Below, in pieces: positions 31,276 through 40,894 of a stretch of DNA of 64,000 nt (position 1 is the stretch's first letter; every line of letters begins with the position of its first letter). The stretch is from Butyrivibrio proteoclasticus P6B7 (GTDB taxonomy: Bacteria > Bacillota > Clostridia > Lachnospirales > Lachnospiraceae). The notes beneath the pieces are model-generated. The model made no database searches and had not been told where the DNA came from. It saw only the letters and a list, made by a program, of their open reading frames with translations. Both the position numbers and the translations under genes were made by a program. The DNA is taken from positions 124,001 through 188,000 of the forward strand of contig NZ_JHWL01000001.1 of the NCBI RefSeq assembly GCF_000622085.1. Reading direction: 5' to 3'.

Positions 31276-33093
31276 ATGGGAAGTACAGACAAACTTAATA
31301 GAAGCGATGCCAAGAAAGTAAGCCTTCTGCAGAAAATCAACTACATCTTTGACAAGAAGCAGAAGACCCACTTATTCCTGCTGGGAATTATGATCCTTAT
31401 CGGAGGTGTGTTTGAGACCCTGAGCGTATCAATGATGTTGCCAGTGGTATCTACAATCCTCAGACCGGATTCACTTCATGAATTCATAGCAGATCATGAC
31501 ATCCTTCAGAATATTGTGAACTTTGTAGGACTAGATAATGATGTGAAGCTGGCAAGTGCCCTCCTCATTCTTATGATAGTCCTTTTTGTAGTTAAGAACG
31601 GATATCTACTTCTTCTTATCCACAGACAGAACACCTTCGTAGCAAGGGCTCGTAATGACATGATAAGCCGTGTTATGAGAGAGTTCCTGAATAGGCCCTA
31701 CGAGGACTATCTTGGAGCGGATATCCCAACAGTATTTAGAATTACAGACAGTGATATTCCAAGAGTATTCTCACTGATCTTAGCTCTGCTTTCACTTTGC
31801 ACTGAGCTTGTTGTATCTGTTTGTCTTGGAATAGTTCTTTTATACGTTAACTGGCAGATCACAGTCCTTATGGTTGCAATCCTGCTTGTCATGACACTTC
31901 TTAGCACCAAGGTTCTTAAGCCTCGTCTTAATACAATCGGACGTAAGAACCAGGAGACCCAGTCCAGGATCGCCAAGTGGAGACTTCAGGCTATCTACGG
32001 ACTTAAGGATGTTAAAGTCCTTAACCGCGAAGACTTCTTCATCAGGAACTATTATGAGTCTGGTAAGGTTGGTGCCAATATCGCCAGAGACTATGCGGTT
32101 CTTAACAACGTGCCTAAGCTTATGATCGAGACTGTATTCATGGCAGCAGTCCTTTCATTTATTCTTGTTTATATTAATGCAGGCGGAGATGTATCCCGTC
32201 TTGTTACACAGCTGGCAGCCTTTGGTGTTGCTGCCATCAGAATCATGCCATCAGCAAACCGTATCAATACCTACATCACAGAGATCGCTTACGAGCAGTA
32301 TTCTCTTGATTATGTATATGAGAACCTTACAGAATCCATGAAGACAGACAAGGCAATGCGCGCCGAGAGAGCTGCCATTGCAGGTCCCGCCCTTCACCTG
32401 GATGACAAGATTGAGTTAAAAGATATTACATTCAGATATCCAGATGGTGACTCCAACATCTTCACCAAGGCCAACATGCTTGTTCCTAAGGGCAAGTCTG
32501 TAGGTATCATGGGACCATCAGGAGCTGGTAAGTCCACTGTTGTGGATATTCTCCTTGGACTTTTACATGTACAGTCCGGCGAGATTCTTTGCGATGGCAG
32601 GAATATCTTTAGTAACTACGAATCCTGGCTTGCACAGATCGGCTACATTCCACAGTCCATCTACCTTGTGGATGAGTCAATCCGTGAGAACATCGCCTTT
32701 GGTATAGATGCTAAGGATATCAGCGATGAGAGAATCTGGCAGGTTATGGAGGAAGCTCAGCTGGCTGACTTCGTTAGAACTCTTCCAGAGGGACTTGATA
32801 CCAAGATCGGTGACAGAGGTGTAAGACTTTCTGGTGGCCAGAGACAGCGTATCGGTATCGCAAGAGCTCTTTATCATAATCCTGAGATCCTGGTATTTGA
32901 TGAGGCTACAAGTGCTCTTGATAACGAGACAGAGGCAGCAGTTATGGAAGCCATCGATGGATTCCACGGCAAGAAGACAATGGTTATCATTGCTCACAGA
33001 CTTAACACTATTGCTAACTGCGATATCATCTATGAAGTTAAGGATGAGCAGATCAATGCCACAACCCTTGAGGGCAGAACCATCATCCAGTAA
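31276..33093 (+). CDS. ABC transporter, lipid-linked oligosaccharide flippase-like (PglK/MsbA type)
   Basis: A 605-residue half-transporter with six membrane segments (about residues 30-320) and an ATPase domain. Walker A is GPSGAGKST near residue 415, the signature LSGGQRQRIGIARAL near 519 and Walker B LVFDEATSALDNETE near 541. Its place among glycosyltransferases, and overall likeness to PglK, suggest it flips a lipid-linked glycan. The same operon also encodes a Wzx-type flippase, so two export routes may exist. Confidence 0.88.
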   Translation: MGSTDKLNRSDAKKVSLLQKINYIFDKKQKTHLFLLGIMILIGGVFETLSVSMMLPVVSTILRPDSLHEFIADHDILQNIVNFVGLDNDVKLASALLILMIVLFVVKNGYLLLLIHRQNTFVARARNDMISRVMREFLNRPYEDYLGADIPTVFRITDSDIPRVFSLILALLSLCTELVVSVCLGIVLLYVNWQITVLMVAILLVMTLLSTKVLKPRLNTIGRKNQETQSRIAKWRLQAIYGLKDVKVLNREDFFIRNYYESGKVGANIARDYAVLNNVPKLMIETVFMAAVLSFILVYINAGGDVSRLVTQLAAFGVAAIRIMPSANRINTYITEIAYEQYSLDYVYENLTESMKTDKAMRAERAAIAGPALHLDDKIELKDITFRYPDGDSNIFTKANMLVPKGKSVGIMGPSGAGKSTVVDILLGLLHVQSGEILCDGRNIFSNYESWLAQIGYIPQSIYLVDESIRENIAFGIDAKDISDERIWQVMEEAQLADFVRTLPEGLDTKIGDRGVRLSGGQRQRIGIARALYHNPEILVFDEATSALDNETEAAVMEAIDGFHGKKTMVIIAHRLNTIANCDIIYEVKDEQINATTLEGRTIIQ

Positions 33094-33136
33094 TTCTGGC
33101 AGATGCCTAAAGAGATATGAATAACAGGAAAGAAAT

Positions 33137-34177
33137 ATGATCGGAACAGAACTGATAAAAGGTTACGGATTAGGTAACCAGCTCTTTTTCTATATAGTGA
33201 CCAGATGCCTTGCAGAAGAGAAGGGCGTTGACTTTGGCTTCGTTAATCCGGAGCAGATAGGTAACGTTTTCCACTCCCAGAAGGGCATGTACTTCATGGA
33301 CATCGACATGGGAACAGAGATCCCAAGGGAAGACATGGATAAGTATAAGATTTTCCACGAGCAGGATGATCGCTTGTTTATGGGTAACTCCAAGCACGAC
33401 ATGTCCTATGGATGCTACGTAAGTGGCGCAGACCCTAAGATGTTTGAGGTGGAGGACAACACCATCATCTATGGCAACATGCAGGATCAGTCATACTTTG
33501 AGAAATACAGAGATAAGATAAAGGAATGGCTTCACGTTAAGGAAGAGGCTGAATCCTATGAGTATACAGCTGATGATCTGTGTATCATTAACATGAGAGG
33601 CGGCGAGTATACCAGCTGCCCAGAGCTTTATCTTGACCGCAGATATTGGCTTAACGCCATTAAGAACATGAAAAAGATAAACCCTAACATGAGGTTTATG
33701 ATCATAACCGAGGACGAAGAGGCAGCTAAGAAGGTACTTCCTGAGTATGAGTGTCATCACTTCGACATGGGTAAGGATTACGTCACCATTAAGAATGCAA
33801 GATATCTGATCCTTTCTAACTCATCATTTTCACTTATGCCGGTTATGAGCAGCACAGAGCTTAAGTACGCAATCGCGCCCAAGTACTGGGCTAGACACAA
33901 TATATCAGATGGCTTCTGGTCTTCAGAGCAGAACATCTATACATTCCTCACTTACCAGGATAAAAGAGGTAAGCTCTTTTCCGCAGAGGAATGCAGGGCT
34001 GAACTTGAGGAGTACAAAAAGAAATCAAGACTCTATGCAAGACGTAATATCCGCCCTGGAAAGGTAAGATTCTTTTTCCAGAACATCAGAAGAAAGCTCA
34101 TCTATGGAGTGTTCTTCTTTAAGAAGATGGTCCGAAGCTTTGAGAGAAGAACCGGGATCATCAAGACTTTCAGATAG
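33137..34177 (+). CDS. Divergent GT11-like glycosyltransferase
   Basis: A 346-residue protein that keeps the GT11 plan in altered form: GYGLGNQLFFYIVTRCLAEE at the N-terminus, INMRGGEYTS near residue 152 where GT11 has H-x-R-R-x-D-Y, and LSNSSFSLMPVM near 232 where GT11 has NSSFSWW. It has a basic, amphipathic C-terminus (FFFQNIRRKLIYGVFFFKKMV) that may attach it to the membrane. The donor sugar may differ from fucose because the RRxDY residues changed. It lies 43 bases after the flippase gene. Confidence 0.72.
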   Translation: MIGTELIKGYGLGNQLFFYIVTRCLAEEKGVDFGFVNPEQIGNVFHSQKGMYFMDIDMGTEIPREDMDKYKIFHEQDDRLFMGNSKHDMSYGCYVSGADPKMFEVEDNTIIYGNMQDQSYFEKYRDKIKEWLHVKEEAESYEYTADDLCIINMRGGEYTSCPELYLDRRYWLNAIKNMKKINPNMRFMIITEDEEAAKKVLPEYECHHFDMGKDYVTIKNARYLILSNSSFSLMPVMSSTELKYAIAPKYWARHNISDGFWSSEQNIYTFLTYQDKRGKLFSAEECRAELEEYKKKSRLYARRNIRPGKVRFFFQNIRRKLIYGVFFFKKMVRSFERRTGIIKTFR

Positions 34178-34197
34178 AAATAATCATTAAATCAGGA

Positions 34198-34242
34198 ACC
34201 ATCAAAATAATGGAAACTTGTAAGTGCCATCGTTTTGATGGT
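34198..34242 (+). other. Hairpin before the DUF5672 gene, possible processing or attenuation site
   Basis: ACCATCAAAA and TTTTGATGGT are perfect 10-base arms, with an inner ATGG/CCAT pair. No clean T-run follows. It ends about 15 bases before the ribosome site of the next gene, so it could be an RNase or attenuation site within the operon. Confidence 0.4.
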
Positions 34243-34265
34243 TTGGTTGTAAATTGGAAGGAACT

Positions 34266-35033
34266 ATGAGTAGTAAAGGAAAGATCAAGCTTCCTACAGT
34301 GACACTGGTTGCCATGACCAGCGTGGACATATATGAGACCTTAAAGGCTATGGAATATAGCATGAGGGGAATTGAGTTTGGCGATGCCGTCATCATAACT
34401 CACAAGAGACCTCTCTTTTTACCAAAGGGGATCAGATACAGTCACACAGACAAGCTTGATAACATCGACAAATTTAATTATAAAATGACCTACGAGCTGG
34501 GAGACCACATTAAGACTGATTATGCGCTGGTGGTGCATGCAGACGGCTTCGTAATTCATCCGGAGAAGTGGAACAATGACTTTTTCCACTATGATTACAT
34601 CGGATCTCCATGGCCTCTGCCTAAGAACGACTATGCCTACAGGGATAGTAAGGGCAACATCTGCAGAGTTGGTAACTCAGTATCCTTAAGATCCAAGCGT
34701 CTTATGGAATTTCCTAAGAAGTATGATCTTAAGTGGGAGAAGGTCTATGACGGTTTTTACAACGAGGATATTTTCATCTGCTGTCATTGTAAGAACCTGA
34801 TGGAGGAAAAGGGCCTTAAATGGGCGCCTTTTGAGCTGGCTCTCCAGTTTGGTAGAGAACATCCACTGCCTGAGAACAAGGGCGTAGAGCCCTTCGTATT
34901 CCACAAGTGGTGGGGTGAGAATGCGGATTATCCAAGATTTTACAGTCCTAAAAAGAGATTCAAAAGAGCTGTCAGACCGCTTCTGTTCTGGAGAAGAACA
35001 GCCAAGTGGAAAAAGGAGCATAACGTAGAATGA
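34266..35033 (+). CDS. DUF5672 family putative glycosyltransferase
   Basis: A 255-residue protein with the DUF5672 layout: KLPTVTLVAMTSVDIYET at the N-terminus, YALVVHADGFVIHPEKWNN near residue 93 with HADG as the DxD-like site, DYIGSPWP near 115, and VGNSVSLRSKRLM followed by NEDIFIC. Such proteins resemble GT-A glycosyltransferases, although the activity is unproven. AAGGAA before ATG 34266 decides the start; an upstream in-frame TTG is unsupported. It overlaps the next gene by 4 bases. Confidence 0.8.
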   Translation: MSSKGKIKLPTVTLVAMTSVDIYETLKAMEYSMRGIEFGDAVIITHKRPLFLPKGIRYSHTDKLDNIDKFNYKMTYELGDHIKTDYALVVHADGFVIHPEKWNNDFFHYDYIGSPWPLPKNDYAYRDSKGNICRVGNSVSLRSKRLMEFPKKYDLKWEKVYDGFYNEDIFICCHCKNLMEEKGLKWAPFELALQFGREHPLPENKGVEPFVFHKWWGENADYPRFYSPKKRFKRAVRPLLFWRRTAKWKKEHNVE

Positions 35034-36133
35034 TCTTTACGGTAGTAATTCCTGTGTATAATGCGGTTAATTACATAGAGAACCTCGTGGAAAACCTGGT
35101 TGGAATTTCTGACGCATGTGGAAAACATCCTGAAGTTAAGACTCTTCTCATTGAGAATGGTTCCGACGATGGAAGCTATGAGCTCTGCGATAAGCTTGCA
35201 GAGAAGTATGCTGAGGTTTCCTGCGCTCATTTCGGTAAGATCGGAGCTTTTAGAGCAAGACGCGAGGGAATGAAGCGTGTTAAGGGTGATTACGCATTTT
35301 TTCTGGATGCGGATGATGGGGTAAGTCCTGATCTGGTAAAAGAGGTTCAGGCTATCATTGATGCCTGCGCTGGCGAGAGTCTTGCAGATAAAGAAGTTAG
35401 CTCTCTTACCGGTACCCTCAAGAACAAGCTTCCTGACATTATTCAGTACAACGCAGCGGATTACAATAACAGAGATAAAAAGATGTTTGCCTACCCATTT
35501 GAAGCTGGCAAGCTCTACAGCGGCGAAGATAAAAAGCTCTTTTACCAGGTTATGTGTGAAGGGGATTCTATCAATGCCCTTTGGAATAAATGTATAAGTG
35601 TGAGCCTTATTAAGAAAGCCCTGGAGGATGAGAGCCTTAACGGCCTGTCCATAAGTCACGGGGAGGATCTGCTTCAGACAGCACAGCTCCTGGATCTGGC
35701 TGACAGCGTTGTTTATCTTGATAAGATTCTTTATTACTACAGAGTTAATCCTAATGGCCTTACAGCGGGATTCCATGCGGATCTATTGGATGAGCAGATC
35801 GTGGCCTGGGACAGATTTGATGGTTATGTGGATAAGTGGTTTCCGGAAGGGGCAGCTTTGGTAAAAGAAAGAAAGTCTCTTACCTGCTCCATTGCCATCA
35901 GGAACCTGATCTACTCTGGAATAGGATATGCCCAGAAAAAGGTCATATTAAAGGATATTCTTGATTCTGACTTCTATGGCAAGTACGGAAAGGGTAAGCT
36001 CCCTTCCTGGGCTCCGGAAGCAGATGTGTTTGTACATGATTTAGAGCTTGAAGATAAGCCCTATAATAAGCTTCTTGCTTCAGCAAGGAAAAATGACTTT
36101 AAGTCGAAAATAAAACATTTAATTCAGGCATAA
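35030..36133 (+). CDS. Glycosyltransferase family 2 (GT-A fold)
   Basis: A 367-residue GT2 enzyme. The nucleotide-binding start is TVVIPVYNAVNYI (residues 4-16), the next block is IENGSDDGSYELC near 44, and the metal-binding DxD is FLDADDG near 94. The C-terminal region has SHGEDLLQTAQLLD near 208, with the ED acceptor-side motif. It overlaps the DUF5672 gene (ATGA). Right after it the operon is broken by an AT-rich island. Confidence 0.9.
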   Translation: MIFTVVIPVYNAVNYIENLVENLVGISDACGKHPEVKTLLIENGSDDGSYELCDKLAEKYAEVSCAHFGKIGAFRARREGMKRVKGDYAFFLDADDGVSPDLVKEVQAIIDACAGESLADKEVSSLTGTLKNKLPDIIQYNAADYNNRDKKMFAYPFEAGKLYSGEDKKLFYQVMCEGDSINALWNKCISVSLIKKALEDESLNGLSISHGEDLLQTAQLLDLADSVVYLDKILYYYRVNPNGLTAGFHADLLDEQIVAWDRFDGYVDKWFPEGAALVKERKSLTCSIAIRNLIYSGIGYAQKKVILKDILDSDFYGKYGKGKLPSWAPEADVFVHDLELEDKPYNKLLASARKNDFKSKIKHLIQA

Positions 36134-36135
36134 GA

Positions 36136-36621
36136 ATGAGGGCATATACTATAAATGGATGTAATATTGAATATCCTCCATCAGAATATGCTTCAACAAG
36201 AGCGCTTAACTATGCGGTTGCCAATTATGATAGTAATGTAGGTGAAGAGAATCTACTTGTTTTTAACTTTGAGGAATATGGAGAATGCTATGCTGGGGCA
36301 ATGGTTGAGGGTTTTGGGGAGTTTGGAGATATAGTACAGGTGACGTTGGACGATGGGACAACTTTCAATATGATTATCCTTGATACAAAGTCGACGGAAC
36401 ATACTGAAAAGGAACTTAAAAAGAATGATCAGTGCCAAAATCAATGGGGGCACGGATACTATTACCCAGATTCTGAAACGGTTCAAATGTGTGTATGCGA
36501 GTTTGTTGCAGCTGGTAGTTCACAGAGGGGAAGTGCGGTTAATTATGAAAATGGCGAATTCCTTCTTCAGAGGTCTGCAATTAGCGCTGTTATAATTGGG
36601 CATGTAAATATTGAAACATAA
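36136..36621 (+). CDS. Hypothetical protein in an AT-rich island
   Basis: A 161-residue protein I do not recognise. It is soluble, with no signal peptide, and has a Cys pair in VQMCVCEF near residue 116, a QWGHGYYYPDSE stretch and several Gly/Tyr-rich segments. It starts 2 bases after the GT2 stop without a clear ribosome site. Base composition and codon choice differ from the glycan genes (many AAT, ATA and TTT, few CTT and AAG), which points to later insertion. Together with the broken lipoprotein behind it, it could be a transferred cargo pair. Confidence 0.55.
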   Translation: MRAYTINGCNIEYPPSEYASTRALNYAVANYDSNVGEENLLVFNFEEYGECYAGAMVEGFGEFGDIVQVTLDDGTTFNMIILDTKSTEHTEKELKKNDQCQNQWGHGYYYPDSETVQMCVCEFVAAGSSQRGSAVNYENGEFLLQRSAISAVIIGHVNIET

Positions 36622-36637
36622 AGTGGGATTATATAGT

Positions 36638-37370
36638 ATGAAAAAAAGAATAATACTATTATTATCAATACTAATAGTTACAGGGTGTGAAGGAAATAGT
36701 GATGATTATCTTCGTAAAGTAGAAAGTACTGAAAGCTCATCAACTATGAGTTATAATTATGAGTCTGAAAATTCAGATGACGCTTCTAGTTTGGTTGAAT
36801 CATCGACGAATTCGTCAACAAATCTGTCTTGTGATGAGAATAATCAGATGACCGCTGATGAGTTATTTGAGGCTTTTTGTAATGGCGAAATACTAGCTCA
36901 TTCTTTACCGAATGAAAAGGGTGAAACATATACTATAGATGCAAATTGGTATGATTTTAGCTGGAGTGGTGATGCGACTCAGAATGTTAAAATACTAGAA
37001 CCTGAGGATGTTGATAATGATGGGGAGCTAGAATACATCATTTATAACCAGGTTTATGGATGCATGTTTTTTGACTGTAAAGATGGGGAAGTAGTGATGT
37101 TCGCAGAAGGAGAAGGGACAGCAGCGTTTTGTACGTATACTTCGTATCAGAATAATTATTTGGATTATGCATAGTGATACTATGCATAGTGGTAGATGTG
37201 TATATCATCTAGATAAGTATGATGGAAACTTGAGCGTTGTTGATTCATTTTGGTTTGGATACTCTGAAGATGATAATGGAATAAAGACCTACTACTATAA
37301 TGGGGAAGAAACAAGTGAAGAAATATACAACAAATTACATGATTCTGTTTTAGAGGAAGAAGTTCCATAA
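36638..37370 (+). pseudogene. Frameshifted lipoprotein gene
   Basis: The ATG opens a lipoprotein signal (MKKRIILLLSILIVTGC) followed by a Ser/Asn-rich linker and a domain with DVDNDGELEYII, an FG-GAP/EF-like loop. The frame stops at 37174 after SYQNNYLDYA. The next frame continues from the same point with MHSGRCVYHLDKYDG and a plausible C-terminus. Loss of two bases near GATTATGCATAG would explain the break: restoring TA gives DYAYSDTMHSGR. A direct repeat TATGCATAGTG, spaced 15 bases, sits at the break. Sequencing error or decay cannot be told apart. Composition is AT-rich as in the preceding gene. Confidence 0.6.
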
Positions 37371-37391
37371 TTGTATTATTGAGGAATAGCA

Positions 37392-38348
37392 ATGGTTTAC
37401 GACCTGATACCGTTTTTTAATGAAGTTGATATTTTAAAGCTAAGGCTCAATATCCTTAGCCCATATGTGGATAAGTTCATCATTGAAGAGGCCACCATGA
37501 CCTTTTCTGGTGAGCCTAAGGAGCTGTGCTTTGAAAAGCACAAGGACCTGTTTAAGGATTACCTTGATAAGATCATTTACATTGTAGTTGAGGATACACC
37601 TAAGGTTGCCAAGACCCATGAAAGAGACTACTTCCAGAAGAATAGACTGGAGAAGGGCCTTGATATGGTGGGAGCCACAGAGGATGACGTGCTGATATTT
37701 GGCGACGTGGATGAGATTCCTAACACAGATGTACTTCAGAATATAATTAATAGCTTTGATAAGACTAAGGTTTATCACCTGGCACAGCGTAACTTCTACG
37801 CCTTCTTTAACATGGAGGAGAAGTCCGGAAAGCTCCTTTCCATAACTGGAGACTTCCCGGAGATCAGGGAAGAGGACAGGAAGTGGCTTGGAACCAAGGT
37901 TACCAGCAGGCTCAATATCCCTAAGGAGGGAATTGTAAGACTCCGCGACCTGGTGCCACCTACTGACCCTAAGTCAGTTCGTGTTGCTGACGGTGGCTGG
38001 CATTTTGGCTATATGGGAGGTCTTCATGAGACCAATCCTGTTAACAGAATCGGCGTTAAGGTTAAAGCCGCAGCCCATCAGGAGTACAACGACAGAGAAA
38101 TCCTTGCTGAGACCATGGACAGACTTATTCTTGGTCAGGACATTTTTGGAAGAGACGCCCGTTTTGAGAGGGTTGAGATAGATTCCACCTATCCTAAATA
38201 CCTGGTGGATCACATTGATGAATACAGCTATCTTGTTATGCCTAAGATCACACCGCTTTCAAGATGCTGGCACAAGCTTGATATTACAGCCGGCAGATTC
38301 TGCCGCAAGGCTTATCACAAAATTGTAAGGACACTGAGACGTAAATGA
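37392..38348 (+). CDS. Glycosyltransferase family 17-like protein
   Basis: A 318-residue protein resembling GT17 (beta-1,4-N-acetylglucosaminyltransferase III family). It has MVYDLIPFFNEVDILKLRL at the start, RDYFQKNRLEKGL near residue 77, the DxD-type site IFGDVDEIP near 100, and a DGGWHFGYMGG block near 200. It is cytoplasmic with a basic C-terminus. It resumes the normal codon style of the operon after the AT-rich island and overlaps the polymerase gene by 4 bases. Confidence 0.85.
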   Translation: MVYDLIPFFNEVDILKLRLNILSPYVDKFIIEEATMTFSGEPKELCFEKHKDLFKDYLDKIIYIVVEDTPKVAKTHERDYFQKNRLEKGLDMVGATEDDVLIFGDVDEIPNTDVLQNIINSFDKTKVYHLAQRNFYAFFNMEEKSGKLLSITGDFPEIREEDRKWLGTKVTSRLNIPKEGIVRLRDLVPPTDPKSVRVADGGWHFGYMGGLHETNPVNRIGVKVKAAAHQEYNDREILAETMDRLILGQDIFGRDARFERVEIDSTYPKYLVDHIDEYSYLVMPKITPLSRCWHKLDITAGRFCRKAYHKIVRTLRRK

Positions 38349-39517
38349 GAATGACACCAGAACGCAGAATCCGAATTTCAAACGCGCTTTTTTATATGGC
38401 CCTTGCTATAGAAGTTGTTCTCATGATTGTTGAGAAGAGCGAGCTGTACTTTGGCCTTGAGAGCTATGTCTTCAGGGCAACCTTTCTTATCACTTTGGTG
38501 GCAGTTCTTTTTAAGCCCCATACCAAGAAGGAATGGGCTATCATGGTTGCAGTGTGGGTATTTACCTTTATCTGCTACCGCATAACAGGAAGGAACGAGC
38601 TTCTTAGATTCGCCACATTCCTGTTTGCCGCAAGAGACATTAACCTGACAAGAACCATGAAGACCATGTTCTACACATGCCTTGCTGGATTTGGCATCAT
38701 AGCTCTTTTGTCTATAACAGGAATCTATGGACCTATCAGCTATGTTACGGATTACGGAAGAGACTGGGGCGAGGAGCTGCGATACGTCTTTGGCTTTGGA
38801 CACCCTAACACCCTGTACGGCGCCGTTTACACCCTTACCCTTTTATGGATCTGGGCCTATGGTAAAAGAGCTAAGATAGGAGAGTACATAATCGCGCTGG
38901 TAATCAACCTTGCTATCTGCCACGTGGCTGCCACAAGGACAGGCTACGTCATCAGCGGCTTTACTATTATTGTTGCCATCATGGCAAGATACATTCCTAA
39001 GATTTCAGAAAAGAAATGGCCATACATTCTGACTGTAGTTGTTACTCCAATTGCCTGCGTTGCATTCTCCATCTGGAGCGCCTGTGTAGGCCACATTCCT
39101 TATTATCTTAATGATAAGGACTGGTATCAGTATGTGTGGAAGATCAATTCTCTTTTAAATGACAGAATTGAGAACCTTTATAGAGCTAACAACAGACATG
39201 CAGGAGCTATCGTGTCCTGGAAGCTGTTCTCAGACAGGCTCAGCGAAGAGTACTTCGATATGGGATGGGTCAGGATCTTTTACTGGTACGGAATTATTCC
39301 AGCGATCCTGGTTATAATTCTGGTTGTGGTGTTCATCTACATCTGCTACCGCAAGAAGGATATCTGGACACTGGTTCTTATCCTGTCCATGTCGGTGTAT
39401 ACTGTAATTGAGGCGACTTTTGTTTCAAGGTACCTTGGAAGGAATCTCCTTATTCCTGTTCTGGGCGTATACTTTGGATGGCTGATAAATACTAAGAAAA
39501 CGGCGAAAGCTGACTAA
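38345..39517 (+). CDS. Wzy-like polysaccharide polymerase
   Basis: A 390-residue integral membrane protein with about ten hydrophobic segments and one large outside loop (about residues 245-305). FGFGHPNTLYGAVYTL near residue 148 and the short Arg/His-containing loops resemble O-antigen/EPS polymerase (Wzy/EpsG-like) proteins, which are poorly conserved in sequence. The assignment rests on topology and operon context with a Wzx-type flippase. It overlaps the GT17 gene (ATGA). Confidence 0.75.
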   Translation: MRMTPERRIRISNALFYMALAIEVVLMIVEKSELYFGLESYVFRATFLITLVAVLFKPHTKKEWAIMVAVWVFTFICYRITGRNELLRFATFLFAARDINLTRTMKTMFYTCLAGFGIIALLSITGIYGPISYVTDYGRDWGEELRYVFGFGHPNTLYGAVYTLTLLWIWAYGKRAKIGEYIIALVINLAICHVAATRTGYVISGFTIIVAIMARYIPKISEKKWPYILTVVVTPIACVAFSIWSACVGHIPYYLNDKDWYQYVWKINSLLNDRIENLYRANNRHAGAIVSWKLFSDRLSEEYFDMGWVRIFYWYGIIPAILVIILVVVFIYICYRKKDIWTLVLILSMSVYTVIEATFVSRYLGRNLLIPVLGVYFGWLINTKKTAKAD

Positions 39518-39550
39518 TAATAGACGTGACTAAATTTGAAAGGAACAACC

Positions 39551-40894
39551 ATGTCACAGAAAGCTAAGAAAACTCTATTCTACATAATTACAGCGGTGAC
39601 CTTTGTGTCAGTGCTCATATATGAATTCTTAACTCCTATGATGTCCGATGACATCGTATATTACGATGCTGTCAAAGAAGCCAACAACTTCTTTGATCTG
39701 TTTGTTCAGGAGTATCACCACTACATCGACCACTCCGGAAGAAGCGTTGCTCATATTATTATGAGAATCTTTTACTTCATCGATGTTAAGGCAGTGTTCA
39801 ACATAGTTGCAGCTGCTATGTTTACTCTTTTATCCCATCTTATCTATGCTAACGTGGCTGAGAAGGAGCAGTATGATTCAAGAATCTATGCTCTGATTGT
39901 GCTTATGCTTTGGCTCTTTGATCCAGCCATCAGTAACACAGTATTCTGGGAGACCGGTGCCTGCAATTATCTTTTCACAACTACCATCATCATGGGATTT
40001 GTGACATTGTTCAGAAAGCTTGTTAGAGAAGGAAAAGAGTGTAATCCGGGACTCCTTATTGGAATGGGCCTCTACGGCGTTGTGGCTGGCTGGTGCAATG
40101 AGAACACATCCGGCGCAGTTATCCTTTTTGTATTGATCGAACTCTACGTTAATCGCAAGAAGATCAAACCTTACATGGTATCTTCCCTTATCGGAAGTAT
40201 GATCGGCTTCGTAACTATGTGCCTTGCTCCAGGTAATTTCGGAAGACTTGGCGTTACAGAGGAGGAGCACACAGGCCTTATGGCTATGGTAGCCAGATTC
40301 CTTAAGATCACGCTTAATATCAAAAACGGCTACTTCGTGTTAGTGTGCGTATTTATCGCACTTCTCATTATCATCAGATACATGGACAGAGGCGTTAGGA
40401 AGTACACCACCTTTGTTTCAGATATGGCTTTATTTGGCCTTTTATTCGTGGCAACCTGCTATGCACTTATCATGGTGCCTTCATCAGAGCTTCGCTCCTA
40501 CTATGGCGCCAGCATTTTCCTTATGACAGGTGTTGCCCAGGGCGTAGCCAAGATTCTTACAAGTAAAAAGAGCTATGCAAGATGCGTAGTGACTGTGGTA
40601 GTAGCTCTTTTAACTGTTTACCTTGGATTTACATACATCGAGCAGGGTGCTAATCTTGCCAGAATTAAAAGAGAATTCAATGAAAGGGACGCTTACCTTC
40701 AGCAGAAGGCTGATGAGGGTGAGGTTGATGTATTTGCGCCAAAGCTTCGTCCTCAGTGGGAAACCAGGTTCAGTGCAGCCTATGAGTCAGATATTGAGGA
40801 GGATTGGCACTACTGGATCAATCGTTTCTATTCAGAGCATTATGGACTGGACACTGTTTCCGGTGTTGAGCGTGAGGAGTGGACAGAGTACTAA
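39551..40894 (+). CDS. DUF6056-like multi-pass membrane protein
   Basis: A 447-residue membrane protein with about ten segments. After the first segment comes PMMSDDIVYYDAV (near residue 28), whose acidic pair at the outside face recalls GT-C glycosyltransferases. A conserved HHYIDHSGRSVAHII and WETGACNYLFTT follow, as in DUF6056 proteins. It may glycosylate a lipid-linked glycan from a polyprenyl-phosphate sugar. AAAGGAA before ATG 39551 sets the start. The stop overlaps the next ATG (TAATG). Confidence 0.7.
   Translation: MSQKAKKTLFYIITAVTFVSVLIYEFLTPMMSDDIVYYDAVKEANNFFDLFVQEYHHYIDHSGRSVAHIIMRIFYFIDVKAVFNIVAAAMFTLLSHLIYANVAEKEQYDSRIYALIVLMLWLFDPAISNTVFWETGACNYLFTTTIIMGFVTLFRKLVREGKECNPGLLIGMGLYGVVAGWCNENTSGAVILFVLIELYVNRKKIKPYMVSSLIGSMIGFVTMCLAPGNFGRLGVTEEEHTGLMAMVARFLKITLNIKNGYFVLVCVFIALLIIIRYMDRGVRKYTTFVSDMALFGLLFVATCYALIMVPSSELRSYYGASIFLMTGVAQGVAKILTSKKSYARCVVTVVVALLTVYLGFTYIEQGANLARIKREFNERDAYLQQKADEGEVDVFAPKLRPQWETRFSAAYESDIEEDWHYWINRFYSEHYGLDTVSGVEREEWTEY

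Noticed and set aside
34940..35776. Minus-strand open frame of 278 codons
   Set aside because: Antisense shadow of the DUF5672 and GT2 genes, which have clear motifs and coupled starts.
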